Source: UBA1141 sp963665155
GTDB lineage: Bacteria > Chloroflexota > Dehalococcoidia > Lucifugimonadales > UBA3495
Direction: 5' to 3'
DNA length: 64,000 bases
Assembly: GCA_963665155.2 (NCBI GenBank)
Contig: CAXXFI010000002.1
Coordinates: forward strand, 1-64,000
The position numbers and the translations under genes are program-made. The notes under the pieces are model-generated. The model was not told where the DNA came from, ran no database searches, and saw nothing but the letters and a program-made list of their open reading frames with translations. Shown piece by piece: positions 27,267 through 36,592 of the stretch. Positions within the stretch are counted from its first letter, which is position 1, and the number at the start of each line of letters is the position of its first letter.

Positions 27267-27424
27267 GGCCCAGGGCGATACTCCTGGTTGTTCTCGACTA
27301 CTATGGTTCGAAGTAGCTGAGGACATGGTTCGAAAAGCCCACCCTGACCGGATAGGCTAAAGCCGTTCTTTCCAAGCTCCTCTAAGAATTGCCGAGATTT
27401 CATGCCAGTATTTTGTAGAGCCCT

Positions 27425-28320
27425 TCAGTTGCTCGCCGCCCCCACTATCACTAGGGCGACCCCGCCGATACTAACCAAGGTTCCCACTACCAGCAAAGGG
27501 CTAATTGTTTCTAGCCTCTTCAAGAAAATGTGGATTAGTATCAAGGTGATAATCGGTTGACTGGCATATATTGGGCTGACCACGGTCACCGGTGCCCGGC
27601 CTAAGGCTTGAAACAGTGAAGCAACAGCCAAACCTTGGAAGATGCCAGCGATGGCACACATCCCCAGGAATCCCCCAGGGGCTTTCCGCAGGCTCTGGAC
27701 CACGTCCCGGTGAAACAGCGCAAACAGCATCATGCCGCCAATGGCGAGAGCAAATGCGGCTGTCACAAGTGCAGGCGCTGTTCCGGTGACTATGTGGCGG
27801 CTGATAATGTCTCTGCTGGCAAACGCTGTGGCTGCTCCGATGGCTAACAAGTAGCCGATGTTTCTGGTGGTTAGCAACCGTTCGGTAGACCCGATGTTTC
27901 CGGCCAGCACTACCATTAGCAGACCGCCCACGATTACGGGCGTGCCAGCGCTAACCAGGAAATTGGGGCGCTCTCCAAGCACCTGCATACCCAGGCTAAA
28001 AGCCACCAGAGGTTGCACGGAAGCCATGGGAACGGCCCTGGAAGCTCCCACCATGTTGATTGCCATGTTTTGAAGCACTCTGGCTAGCGGATAAGCATCG
28101 CCCCCATCAAAGCGAACCATCCGATTGTGGACAGCTTCAGAGCTTTGATCTCGGTCAGGTTAAGGGCAAAGGCCAGAGAAGTCAGGAGAATTGCTCCGGT
28201 CAGCACCGTCCAGAAGGTAGCGGCACGAGGTGAGACACGCTCGATGCCTATCCGTATAAATACATTCCCGATAGCGAACCCTAACGCGGACAAAGCAGCA
28301 AAAATGATTGCTACCGACAA
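27425..28320 (-). pseudogene. EamA/DMT family transporter, frameshifted
   Basis: Drug/metabolite-transporter superfamily membrane protein, ten predicted helices in two EamA repeats. The first segment (28320 to about 28090) starts SVAIIFAALSALGFAIGNVFIRIG and ends in WFALMGAML; after a frameshift at a G5 run near 28092-28098 it continues with AYPLARVLQNMAINMVGASRAVPMAS and the second repeat (IGYLLAIGAATAFASRDIISRH, GRAPVTVVSPIYASQPIITLI). The start is probably TTG 28320. A single homopolymer indel is a common assembly error, so the gene may be intact in the organism. Confidence 0.82.
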
Positions 28321-28692
28321 AAAATGTGCCTGCCGCGCAGCTCACCGTCTTTTAGCTGTAGATTAATCGCGGCGATCAAACAGGGCCAGTAGAAGCAATA
28401 CTCGGATTCTTCCAGCTCCAAGCTCTTTACACAGTTCAAGCGAGGCGTATTAATCACATTTAGTGGTTTCACCATCATTTATACCGGACCCAACCAAATT
28501 GACCGAGAATACCAAAGGCCCACGGCAAACTTGCGGTCTAAAGCGCCACCACAGGGCGGTGTCGCGCAAGTTGACCAGTGTACAGTAAGGGGATTCCGGT
28601 CACAAGGCACCCGGTTTACGTGGCCTGCTGGCGTGGTCTGTCGCCGTGATCTATACAGGGATAGACCATGCCCATTCTGAAAAGGGGGGCGA
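28321..28692. other. intergenic, no gene seen
   Basis: 372 bases between divergent genes. A few short openings are present on both strands but none has a ribosome site or recognisable product. Presumably holds promoters for the transporter and the phosphatase-like gene. Confidence 0.4.
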
Positions 28693-29667
28693 TTGTTGGA
28701 TAGAGTAATAAAAGTGGCCCTACGGGGCATCGGCCTCAACACAATGCTGACTGTCACGGCGGCCGCCCGGGTAATACTCAGGACCGGCGAAGGCTCCAAG
28801 GTCACTGGCCTCGTTGCCGGTAGAACCGAAGAGGAAGACGTTGAGACACAACTGGACCGGACAGCCCATGATCTATACGTCGGGATGGCTGAGACGATTC
28901 ACCAACAGTTGGGCCTGAAAGTCGCACTGTATTCCGAACACGGCATTACCGATGACGGCGCTGCTGACCTATACCTCGTGACGGACCCCATCGGCGGAAC
29001 TACATACGCCCTCCACGGTCATAACGAGGCGGTGTGGACCGTTTGGGGCATTCTGGACGCTGCGACCAAGGCACCCATCTTGGGCGGAGCAGCAGACGCT
29101 CGACACGGCGAATTTCTACTCACCTATGAAGATGGCGTTCGGCTTACCTCGCTGGATTGGGCAACGGGAGACTCGGGCCTCAGTACTTTGCTAACGCCGT
29201 CCCGGAAAACGGAACTCGACAATTCAGTCATCCTCTCTGGCTACATGGGCGATTTCAAATACGGTCTTCCCTTTATGGAGCTTATGCGTCCTATCGCGGA
29301 ACGAGCAAGCTTGACTAAAGGAGACCCTTCGCTGCTCAGACCCTTTGTGTGGCACGCTGGCGGTGAATCCACCGGCCCGTACCTGGTACGAGGCGACAAC
29401 GGGGGCGTACATTTTTATGCCTCCGCGTGGGAGCCTCGCAACGAAGTTGACGTTTGGCTACCCTTCGCAGCAGCGACCGGCAGCTTTGTCGGAATGGTCA
29501 CAGCAGACAAAGAGGTGGAACCTTACGAAGGATTTAACCCCAACCTCTTTGCAGAGGGGCGGATACCCATTTTCGTGGCTGCCGTGACCAGGCAACTAGC
29601 AGAGGCTTGTGTCCGGGAGATGCCTGCGGAAACGGTCCGGCGTATACACGACAACCCACCAAGGTAG
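28693..29667 (+). CDS. inositol monophosphatase-like protein with altered metal site
   Basis: 324-residue protein with the look of the IMPase/FBPase superfamily: VALYSEHGITDDG in the place of the GEE motif and LVTDPIGGTTYALHG in the place of DPIDGTTN. The second metal-binding Asp is Gly here, and the usual WDxAAG appears only loosely as VDVWLPFAAATG. Either it is a divergent non-catalytic member or it works on a different phosphate ester. TTG 28693 follows a strong GGGGGG sequence; TTG 28696 is adjacent. Stands alone, before the LLM pair. Confidence 0.6.
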   Translation: MLDRVIKVALRGIGLNTMLTVTAAARVILRTGEGSKVTGLVAGRTEEEDVETQLDRTAHDLYVGMAETIHQQLGLKVALYSEHGITDDGAADLYLVTDPIGGTTYALHGHNEAVWTVWGILDAATKAPILGGAADARHGEFLLTYEDGVRLTSLDWATGDSGLSTLLTPSRKTELDNSVILSGYMGDFKYGLPFMELMRPIAERASLTKGDPSLLRPFVWHAGGESTGPYLVRGDNGGVHFYASAWEPRNEVDVWLPFAAATGSFVGMVTADKEVEPYEGFNPNLFAEGRIPIFVAAVTRQLAEACVREMPAETVRRIHDNPPR

Positions 29668-29864
29668 GGCAAACGAGGCACTGATACCGAAATGCTTTGC
29701 CAGCACCAGTCCTTCCAGGTAGCGACGTCCTCGTTCCTCGATTTGAGGATGTCCATGGCCCCGGGGAGCCGGCCAAAGCAGTGCTATAATTACCCATCTT
29801 TCGTTGACTTGAAAGACTGAAAAACTGGGACCTATCAACTAGGTCCAGAAATCAGGAGGAATCC

Positions 29865-30707
29865 ATGCAGTTCGGCGCATACATGTTCTCGACCGATTAT
29901 TCCATGCCCCCAAACGACCTGGCACGAGAGTTGGAAGATAGAGGCTTCGAGTCTATGTGGGTGCCCGAGCACACTCATATTCCTGCCAGCAGAAACACTC
30001 CTTTTCCCGGCGGAACAGACCTCCCAAGAATGTACTGGCATACCTATGACCCCTTCGTGGCTCTTACCGCAGCAGCGGCAGCGACGACTAACCTGAAGCT
30101 GGGAACCGGCATTTGTCTGGTTATAGAGCGAGACCCCATCCTCCTGGCAAAAGAGGTGGCCAGCGTTGACCAAATTTCCGGAGGCCGGTTCATATTCGGT
30201 ATCGGCGGCGGCTGGAACGTCGAAGAAATGGCCAACCATGGCACTCGCTACCGCAGCCGCTGGCGGAGGCTTCGGGAAACTATCCTGGCCATGAAAGAGA
30301 TTTGGACCCAAGACGAGGCCGAGTTCCACGGCGAATTTATCAACTTCGACAAGATTTGGTCCTACCCCAAACCGGTGCAAAAACCCTATCCGCCCATCAT
30401 TATGGGAGGCGACGGTGCCACGACTTTTGACCGGGTAGTCGAATTTTGCGACGGTTGGATGCCCATCGGGGGTAGACCCGCCCAAGGGCCCAGTCTCCCC
30501 GAAAAAATAGCCCTACTGAAACGCCAAGCCGAGGAAGCTGGGCGAGACCCGGCGACTATCTCTATAAACACTTTCGGCACTCGGCCCGACCCCGAAATGA
30601 TCCAGCGGTTGGAACAAGCCGGCGTGGACCGCGTGGTATTTTCCCTACCCTCGGAAGAGAAAGACACCGTGCTGCCCATCATTGACGAATGCGCCAAGTT
30701 CATCTAA
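29865..30707 (+). CDS. LLM-class F420/FMN-dependent oxidoreductase
   Basis: 280-residue TIM-barrel oxidoreductase of the luciferase-like family. Landmarks: FESMWVPEHTHIP, LGTGICLVIERDPILLAKEVASVDQISGGRFIFGIGGGWN, WTQDEAEFHGEFI, IIMGGDGATTFDRVVEFCDGWMP. Members use reduced flavin or F420 for oxygenation or hydride transfer. ATG 29865 follows CAGGAGGAATCC. The next gene is a close paralogue, a tandem duplication. Intact, cytoplasmic, substrate unknown. Confidence 0.9.
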   Translation: MQFGAYMFSTDYSMPPNDLARELEDRGFESMWVPEHTHIPASRNTPFPGGTDLPRMYWHTYDPFVALTAAAAATTNLKLGTGICLVIERDPILLAKEVASVDQISGGRFIFGIGGGWNVEEMANHGTRYRSRWRRLRETILAMKEIWTQDEAEFHGEFINFDKIWSYPKPVQKPYPPIIMGGDGATTFDRVVEFCDGWMPIGGRPAQGPSLPEKIALLKRQAEEAGRDPATISINTFGTRPDPEMIQRLEQAGVDRVVFSLPSEEKDTVLPIIDECAKFI

Positions 30708-30904
30708 TTCCGGCGCACTGGGCTTAGGGGACGAATGTCATGCCAAGTCAGCCATAGGAATTAAGTACTGGGATGGATGCGCCGGCGTGACCAACATCCT
30801 TCGTTAAACTCTGGGTGACACATAATCATTTGCAGATAAGACTAGATTCAACCCGATCGGTTATTCCGCGCATTTGAGAATAAACACTAATTAAGGAGAC
30901 CTTC

Positions 30905-31684
30905 ATGGAAACAGGCGTATATATGTTCCCAACCGACTACTCGATTCCACCCGACGATCTCGCCAGAGAGGCCGAAGAGCGAGGATTCGGTTCCCTTTGG
31001 TTCCCCGAGCACACGCACATACCTGCCAATCGGGTCAGCCAATGGCCGGGCGGCGCGGACCTGCCAAGGGAGTACTGGCACACTTACGACCCATTTATAG
31101 CCATAACCGCCGCCGCTGCCGCCACCAAGAAGATATTGCTGGGGACCGGCATCTGCCTGGTCATCGAACGCGACCCCATCTTAACCGCCAAATCCGTGGC
31201 TAGCGTGGACCGGCTTTCCAACGGTCGGTTCCTCTTTGGCATCGGGGGAGGGTGGAACGCCGAGGAGATGGCAAATCACGGCACCAACTTCCGTACCCGT
31301 TTTCGCCAACTGCGGGAACAAATCCTGGCCATGAAGGAAATCTGGACCCAGGAAGAAGCCGAGTTTCACGGCGACTTCGTTAATTTCGACAAGATGTGGT
31401 CCTATCCCAAGCCGCAGCAGCAACCCCACCCACCAATAATAATGGGCGGCGACGGCCCCACTACATTCGACCGCGTGGTGGATTTTTGCGACGGATGGAT
31501 GCCCACGGGCAGGGGCGATGAAGCCGGTCGACCCTATCTGCCGGTGACTATTTTCGGCACCAGCCCAGACCCCGCCGCCATGGAGAGCTTGGAACAAGCA
31601 GGAGTCGACCGGGTGCTGTTCACTCTGCCATCGGAAGACCGGGAAAAGACTCTACCGTTGTTGGACAAACTGGCCGGGTCTTAG
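30905..31684 (+). CDS. LLM-class oxidoreductase, tandem paralogue with internal deletion
   Basis: 259-residue paralogue of the 29865 product, matching it along most of its length (WFPEHTHIP, IERDPILTAKSVASVDRLSNGRFLFGIGGGWNAEEM, IIMGGDGPTTFDRVVDFCDGWMP). It lacks about 20 residues between GWMPTGR and EAGRPYLPVTIFGT, where the paralogue has an alpha helix (SLPEKIALLKRQA). The deletion is in frame. ATG 30905 follows AAGGAGACCTTC. The lost helix lies near the barrel's C-terminal edge, so folding or activity may be altered. Confidence 0.88.
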   Translation: METGVYMFPTDYSIPPDDLAREAEERGFGSLWFPEHTHIPANRVSQWPGGADLPREYWHTYDPFIAITAAAAATKKILLGTGICLVIERDPILTAKSVASVDRLSNGRFLFGIGGGWNAEEMANHGTNFRTRFRQLREQILAMKEIWTQEEAEFHGDFVNFDKMWSYPKPQQQPHPPIIMGGDGPTTFDRVVDFCDGWMPTGRGDEAGRPYLPVTIFGTSPDPAAMESLEQAGVDRVLFTLPSEDREKTLPLLDKLAGS

Positions 31685-31723
31685 TTCGACTTTATTAGAT
31701 GGCTGTGGGACAAACCGACGGGG

Positions 31724-31827
31724 AAATCCCCCCAACCCCCCTTTTTCAAAGGGGGGCTATTACATCTCGCATTCCACAAATGGATAAAACCTCCCCCTTT
31801 GAAAAAGGGGGACTGAGGGGGATTTAG
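31724..31827. repeat. dispersed palindromic repeat, locus 2 (two elements)
   Basis: Two facing elements: AAATCCCCCCAACCCCCC...AAAGGGGGG at 31724-31757 and CCTCCCCCTTT...AAAGGGGGACTGAGGGGGATTT at 31790-31827. Together they could fold as one long hairpin between the LLM paralogue and the isochorismatase gene and may act as terminator. Confidence 0.65.
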
Positions 31828-31916
31828 TCCGCCATCGAAGCGGTTGTTTAAGCTTTTCCACCAAATCGACTACCAGCAACTGAGCCACGTTTCGCAAAAC
31901 ATTTAAGGGGGGAGAT

Positions 31917-32633
31917 ATGGCCGAACGCGTGTGGGACCGATACCTGACGCCCCAAGATAAGGCTCATCTGGGAAAAAGCGCCCCAACCTCGGTTGGTTTC
32001 GGCAATAAGCCTGCCCTATTGCTGATCGACCTCTACCGTTGGGTATTCGGTGACGAGCCTCAACCGATCCTTGAAGCCATCGATACTTGGCCCAGCAGTT
32101 GCGGGCTGGCGGCTTGGGACGCAATTCCCCACATCCAGACGCTCCTGAAGGCCGCCAGAGACGCAGGGATTCCCGTAATACACGCCACCGGGCGAGAGGA
32201 AGACGGGCTGGCCTCTTGGAGCGTGGGAAGGGAGATTTACGGGTCCAGCGAGCGCACCCCGGAAGATACGGGACGTCGGAGCCGACGCTGGGAAATTATT
32301 GATGAAGTAGCGCCTATACCGGGGGAGCCGGTGATGCGCAAAGACTCTCCCAGCGCATTTTGGGGCACCCCGCTTATGGGCCACCTGAACTTCCACAACG
32401 TGGATACCATCATCGCCTGCGGCGAGACGACCAGCGGTTGCGTCCGGGCCAGCGTGGTGGACGGTTGCACCAACCGCTACCGGATGATGGTGGTTGAAGA
32501 ATGCGTGTTCGACCGTCACGAGGCCGCCCACGCAATAAACCTCTTCGACATGCACCAAAAGTACGCCGACGTGCTGCCACTGGCCGATATTCTGGAGTAC
32601 ATCGCCGAATGGCGGGCCAACCAAGACAAGTAA
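31917..32633 (+). CDS. isochorismatase-family cysteine hydrolase
   Basis: 238-residue hydrolase of the isochorismatase/N-carbamoylsarcosine amidase family. The catalytic triad is visible: Asp in LLIDLYRW, Lys in VMRKDSPSAFWGT and nucleophilic Cys in ETTSGCVRASVVDG. The C-terminal FDRHEAAHAINLFDMHQKYADVL is typical. Likely hydrolyses a small amide or carbamoyl compound. ATG 31917 follows GGGGGGAGAT. It sits between LLM oxidoreductases, suggesting a step in processing nitrogen-containing organics. Confidence 0.9.
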   Translation: MAERVWDRYLTPQDKAHLGKSAPTSVGFGNKPALLLIDLYRWVFGDEPQPILEAIDTWPSSCGLAAWDAIPHIQTLLKAARDAGIPVIHATGREEDGLASWSVGREIYGSSERTPEDTGRRSRRWEIIDEVAPIPGEPVMRKDSPSAFWGTPLMGHLNFHNVDTIIACGETTSGCVRASVVDGCTNRYRMMVVEECVFDRHEAAHAINLFDMHQKYADVLPLADILEYIAEWRANQDK

Positions 32634-32706
32634 TACTTGGTTTGAATAATCAGCCCGCTGATTAATTAACCCGCGACGAGGCTTACTCCAGCTACGAAGG
32701 ATTCTA

Positions 32707-33674
32707 ATGAAATACGGGATCATGTTGCCTTCCCGAGGTCCCTTGGCCCGGCCCGATAGTCTGTCGGCCATCGCCCAGAGGGCCGAGGAGTTGGGGTATC
32801 AAGCAATGATGTTCCCCGACCATATTGTGTTGCCCAGGCAGACCGACTCCCAATACCCTTATAGCGAATCCGGAATATTCCCCGGCACAGACAACAATGA
32901 AACCATGGAACAACTAACGACCTTAGCTTTCTTGGCGGGCCAAACCAAATCCATACGGCTGGTCACCAGCGTCATGGTAGTCCCTCACCGTAGCCCAGTG
33001 GTCACGGCCAAAGTGCTCTCTACAATCGACGTCCTTTCCAAGGGAAGAATGACGGTAGGCGTGGGCGCAGGCTGGCTGAGGGAAGAGTTCGAGGCGCTGC
33101 AAACGCCTCCCTTCGGGGAACGAGGGATATAACCGACGAGTACATTCGAGCTTTCAAAGAGCTCTGGACGCAAGACGAGCCAAGCTTTCAGGGAAAGTAT
33201 TGTCAATTTTCCAACATATCCTTTCTGCCCAAACCGGTCCAGAAACCCCATCCTCCCATTTGGGTGGGCGGTGAAAGCCGCCGGGCGATTCGCAGAGCCT
33301 CCGAGCTGGGCGACGCTTGGCAACCCATAGCCAACAATTCCAGCTCGCCCTTGACCACACCGGAGCAATTGGCCGAGGGTATAGAAAGGCTGGGCCGGTA
33401 TGTTGAGCGAGCGGGCAGGCCACCAGGGTCGGTGGAGATAGTTTGCCGCATGCCCGGTTATTCTCTGAAGCCCAGCGGCGATCGGCAATCTGCTGACCGT
33501 TCGGTATTTGTTGGAACTGCCGACGAGATAGCTTCCTACATCCGGCGTTATGAGGCTATGGGAGCCAGTCATATGGTGGCCATCTTCGTTCCTGTAGCTC
33601 ACATCGCCGACAGCACCGAAGAAATGCTTAGCGACATGGAAGAGTTCGCAAACCGGGTGTGGCCGCGGGTTTAA
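32707..33674 (+). pseudogene. LLM-class oxidoreductase, frameshifted
   Basis: Luciferase-like oxidoreductase with a frame break at about 33128-33134. The first part holds YQAMMFPDHIVLP, LVTSVMVVPHRSPVVTAKVLSTIDVLSKGRMTVGVGAGW and stops just after FGERGI; the rest resumes in another frame with TDEYIRAFKELWTQD and KPVQKPHPPIWVGGES and ends at 33674. One missing base near the ATATAACC sequence would restore about 322 codons. Everything else is well conserved, so either recent mutation or sequence error. RBS for ATG 32707: ACGAAGGATTCTA. Confidence 0.85.
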
Positions 33675-33789
33675 GCCAGCCCTATAGTTAGGCCTGGCTA
33701 CCTAAAGGCCGATGAATGTAAGGGTGAACGAATGGCGGTCTTGCTCGGCACTCGACTTCGTCTCGCTCGATCAGCATTTTTCGTTGATT

Positions 33790-33845
33790 GACTATTCCGG
33801 CTTAACTATTCCAGCTCGACTATGCCGGCTTGGCTATTCCGGCAC
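33790..33845 (+). repeat. four degenerate 14-bp tandem repeats
   Basis: Units GACTATTCCGGCTT, AACTATTCCAGCTC, GACTATGCCGGCTT and GGCTATTCCGGCAC in direct succession. Within an intergenic stretch; function unknown. Confidence 0.65.
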
Positions 33846-34251
33846 CACGGTGAACTCCATAGAGTTTGTGCGATTCCTCATTCGGATTTCACTTTGGCCT
33901 TAGTTTTGTATTTCGTCGCCAGATTCTCCGATGCAATCCCCGTTCGCGATCAGCTTGTCCAACCATACATCGGTTTTTGACTCTCCCAAATGCTCGGGCG
34001 ACATGAAGATTCCTAGAAGCATTTTCTAGACCATACCGTATCAGGAGAGAAACCTCTGGAGTATGGAGGAACCGGCAAGTAGGTTTCGCCTTGGCTTCAT
34101 TCTAGGTAAAACCCTTGCCCAAGTACTAGCCCGAAAATCACCCAGTTGATGCTTCTTTTGGGTGATGCCAGATCTTAGTACGACATGCAAAATAAGGAAT
34201 TGCGCAACCCGTGCTAGGAAATGAAATCTCTTGGGCAGGACCAGTGAGAAA
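33846..34251. other. intergenic, no gene seen
   Basis: Stretch between the tandem repeat and the interrupted zinc-ribbon gene. Short open frames here lack ribosome sites and recognisable products. It presumably includes the promoter of the interrupted gene. Confidence 0.35.
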
Positions 34252-34338
34252 ATGCTTCTAAACCTAGTATTACAACGTCAGTTAGTTTGATAGGATGACT
34301 GTGTAGCTGGAGAGGGAATAGGCAGGTGAGGTGGGGAT

Positions 34339-35622
34339 GTGGATGCGGCAGCTTTCGAGCAGGTGTACGGGTCATTTCGGGATTTTCACGCTTACTTCGC
34401 GCCGCTGTTTGGCCGCCGGGAGACGCGGGAGCACAGCGGTCATTATCTCCAGGCCCTGCTGGTACAGTCTGGGGAGCGGCGCAACGCTGAGAACCTGTCG
34501 GAGACGGTTCCGGGGTCAGCCCGAGGGATGCAGCGGTTTCTCACCGATTCTCCCTGGGACGATGAGGTGATTATAGGACGGCTGCAGGAGTACCTGGGAA
34601 CCCGGCTGGAGCATCCGGAAGGGGTGTGGGTGCTGGACGGCAGCGACTTTCCCAAGCAGGGGAGGAAGTCGGTGGGAGTGGCCCGGCAGTACTGCGGGAG
34701 GCTGGGGAAGGTGGCCAACTGCCAGGCGGGGATGTTCCTGGCCTATGTCAGCCCGTTGGGACGGGCATTGGTGGACAAGGGGCTGTATCTGCCCGAGAGT
34801 TGGACCTCGGACAAAGACCGGTGTGAGGCGGCGGGTGTGCCGGAGGATAGGCAGGGCTACCGGTCCAAGACGGAGTTGGCCTTGGAGATGGTGGGGCGGG
34901 CGCAGGAGCGGGGCCACCTGAAGGCTGGATGGGTCGCGGCGGACGACGCCTTCGGGATGTCGCCGTCCTTCCGGGAGGGCCTGGCGGCCTTGGGGATGTG
35001 GTACGTGCTGGACGTTCCGTCCGGCTTTACGGTGTGGCCGCCGGAGCCTGCCTGGACCAGTGCGGAGTATCAGGGATTCGGGCGTCCCCGCAAACCCAGG
35101 CTGCGAGACGGTCAGCGCCGGACCATGGAGCAGCGCAGCGACGAGTTGCCGGAGGAGGCCTGGCGTGAGATTACGGTGGCCGAGGGAAGCCAGGGGCCAC
35201 GCAGCTACCTTTTCAGCGCCCAGAGGGTGCGACCGACCAGCAGGCGCAAGCCCGGCGAAATCCACTGGGCCGTCTACCGCCGGAACCGGGACGGCAGCGA
35301 ACCCCGCTACTACCTGTCCAATGCTCCGGAGGATACCCCGTTGGAGACCCTGGCATACGTGGGAGGCTCCCGTTGGCGTATAGAAACGGAGTTTGAGACG
35401 GAGAAAAGCGACGTAGGCCTGGACGAGTACGAGACCCGCACCTGGGCTGGCTGGCATCACCACGTGGCCCTGTGCCTGCTGGGCGGAGCTTTTCTGCTGA
35501 GCCTGCAACAGGCTTGGGGGGAAAAAGATGCCCCGGATCACGAGGCCGCAGGTCTACCGGGTGGTGCGGGAAATGCTGCCCCGGGAACGGTTCGGGCCAA
35601 CCGAGTTGCTGCGGTGGCTTGA
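34339..35622 (+). CDS. IS701-family transposase, copy B
   Basis: 427-residue DDE transposase identical in protein sequence to copy A (VLDGSDFPKQG, WVAADDAFG and WRIETEFETEKSD as the likely catalytic blocks). Probably starts here at GTG 34339 close to GAGGTGGGGAT. Ends in the frame that misses the expected C-terminal domain, like copy A. Confidence 0.9.
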   Translation: MDAAAFEQVYGSFRDFHAYFAPLFGRRETREHSGHYLQALLVQSGERRNAENLSETVPGSARGMQRFLTDSPWDDEVIIGRLQEYLGTRLEHPEGVWVLDGSDFPKQGRKSVGVARQYCGRLGKVANCQAGMFLAYVSPLGRALVDKGLYLPESWTSDKDRCEAAGVPEDRQGYRSKTELALEMVGRAQERGHLKAGWVAADDAFGMSPSFREGLAALGMWYVLDVPSGFTVWPPEPAWTSAEYQGFGRPRKPRLRDGQRRTMEQRSDELPEEAWREITVAEGSQGPRSYLFSAQRVRPTSRRKPGEIHWAVYRRNRDGSEPRYYLSNAPEDTPLETLAYVGGSRWRIETEFETEKSDVGLDEYETRTWAGWHHHVALCLLGGAFLLSLQQAWGEKDAPDHEAAGLPGGAGNAAPGTVRANRVAAVA

Positions 35623-35710
35623 GGATACGCAGGACAGTAACGAACGGGCCAAACGCTCCCGTGCCAAGCGCCGCGCCGCCATGCGGGCATCACCCCACAT
35701 CCCTCCCTGA
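35528..35710 (+). CDS. IS701 second frame / transposase C-terminal extension, copy B
   Basis: 60-codon +1 frame overlapping the transposase end, beginning directly after the G6A5 run at about 35515-35527. Conserved in both copies apart from one residue, here SRAKRR. Same interpretation as for copy A: slippage product, coupled small protein, or inherited frameshift. Confidence 0.45.
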   Translation: MPRITRPQVYRVVREMLPRERFGPTELLRWLEDTQDSNERAKRSRAKRRAAMRASPHIPP

Positions 35711-36119
35711 ACTGACGTTGTAATACTAGATAGTTGTCAAAAATGTAGCGGGGACTTGATTCAGGAAGAAGACGAGTGGCGTTGTTTGCAATGCGGAAAA
35801 TACTACTATCCCGAAACCGGGCAGGACTTGGAGATAGTGGGAAGCCGTAAGCCGTGGAGACTCAACACATCTATCCTAGCTTTCCAAGCAAGCGAGGACC
35901 TATGGCAATCCAGCAACCGAGAGATCATTGACCAACTGTCCGCTGGCAGCACCACCAAAGAGATTGCTGGCATGACCAATCAAACTCCCCGTCGAATCCG
36001 GTCAGTAAGAGACAGGCTATATCAAATCAATGATCTGTGAACAGCGGAGACTAGTCTAAGACAGCCATCCTTGGCTTGGCGTAATGACTTGGGCGTCAGG
36101 GACGAAGCGTCCTAATTCA

Positions 36120-36400
36120 GGCTTGGGACATTTCTACCACATCTACTGAAAACGAACGCTGGCCCCACACCGCGATCCCTTGGCCAAAATCGGCAACGAT
36201 CGCACACCATGCTCTCAAGTCCCTTCCGCTGAACAGGGACGGACCCACCGTGAACCCTTACAGGCCCGCGTGGCCGTTGATGTCGCCATCGGACATTCCC
36301 GCCTGCTGCGTACAGACCCGGAATGGGTTGGTAAAGCATGTCCGGCACTCGGGACCGCAAGCCGGTATTCCACCGCGCCAAAGTACTTACAGTAATTTTC
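36120..36400 (-). pseudogene. remnant of an FAD-binding dehydrogenase C-terminus
   Basis: Minus-strand frames carry QPIPGLYAAGG and, after a frame change, SDGDINGHAGL then GFTVGPSLFSGR. This is the FAD-binding end of fumarate-reductase/KsdD-type flavoproteins (PIPGLYAAG...G..NG..G...T.GP.L.FGR). Stops and frame changes interrupt it and the N-terminal body is absent. Degraded fragment. Confidence 0.4.
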
Positions 36401-36592
36401 TTCCGGTCCGCAAGGGAATAGTTGACGGCGCAACAAGGCGGTTACTTAACTTTTTCCCTCTAGCAGAGGCGACCAAAATCGAGACCTAGAGACCGTTATT
36501 GTTCCGGACGGCTGTTTTACAGGTTTGCTCCACCACCAGGCAGCTTGTGGCACCCTATTTCACCCACCAGCCGTCAAAGGTGTCCGCCTGCT
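36401..36592. other. intergenic, no gene seen
   Basis: Part of an about 800-base gap between the interrupted zinc-ribbon gene and the LLM gene at 36837; nothing beyond the flavoprotein remnant and the small minus-strand frame is supported. Confidence 0.3.

Larger units (their letters stand above)
34268..35725 (+). mobile_element. IS701-family insertion sequence, copy B (1458 bp)
   Basis: Same element as 16153-17610 in the opposite orientation, with the same terminal repeats and CTAG duplications at 34264-34267 and 35726-35729. It sits inside the zinc-ribbon gene after its fifth codon. The single difference from copy A implies very recent transposition or homogenisation. Confidence 0.93.
34252..36040 (+). 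pseudogene. zinc-ribbon protein gene interrupted by IS701 copy B
   Basis: Removing the IS and one CTAG joins 34252-34267 to 35730-36040 and restores a 108-codon frame: ATG 34252 starts MLLNLDSCQKCSGDLIQEED, followed by WRCLQCGKYYYPETG. The two CxxC pairs form a zinc ribbon; the C-terminal part (REIIDQLSAGSTTKEIAGMTNQTPRRIRSVRDRL) is a helix-turn-helix of the LuxR/sigma-region-4 sort. The ancestral product was thus probably a zinc-ribbon HTH regulator. The part after the IS could still be expressed from TTG 35756 but would lack the first CxxC. Confidence 0.72.

Noticed and set aside
33712..33903. 63-codon frame over the 14-bp tandem repeats
   Set aside because: Its openness follows from the repeat; no ribosome site and unlikely composition.
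16149..35729. Composite transposon bounded by the two IS701 copies
   Set aside because: Each copy has its own CTAG duplication and copy B cleanly splits a local gene, indicating two independent insertions.
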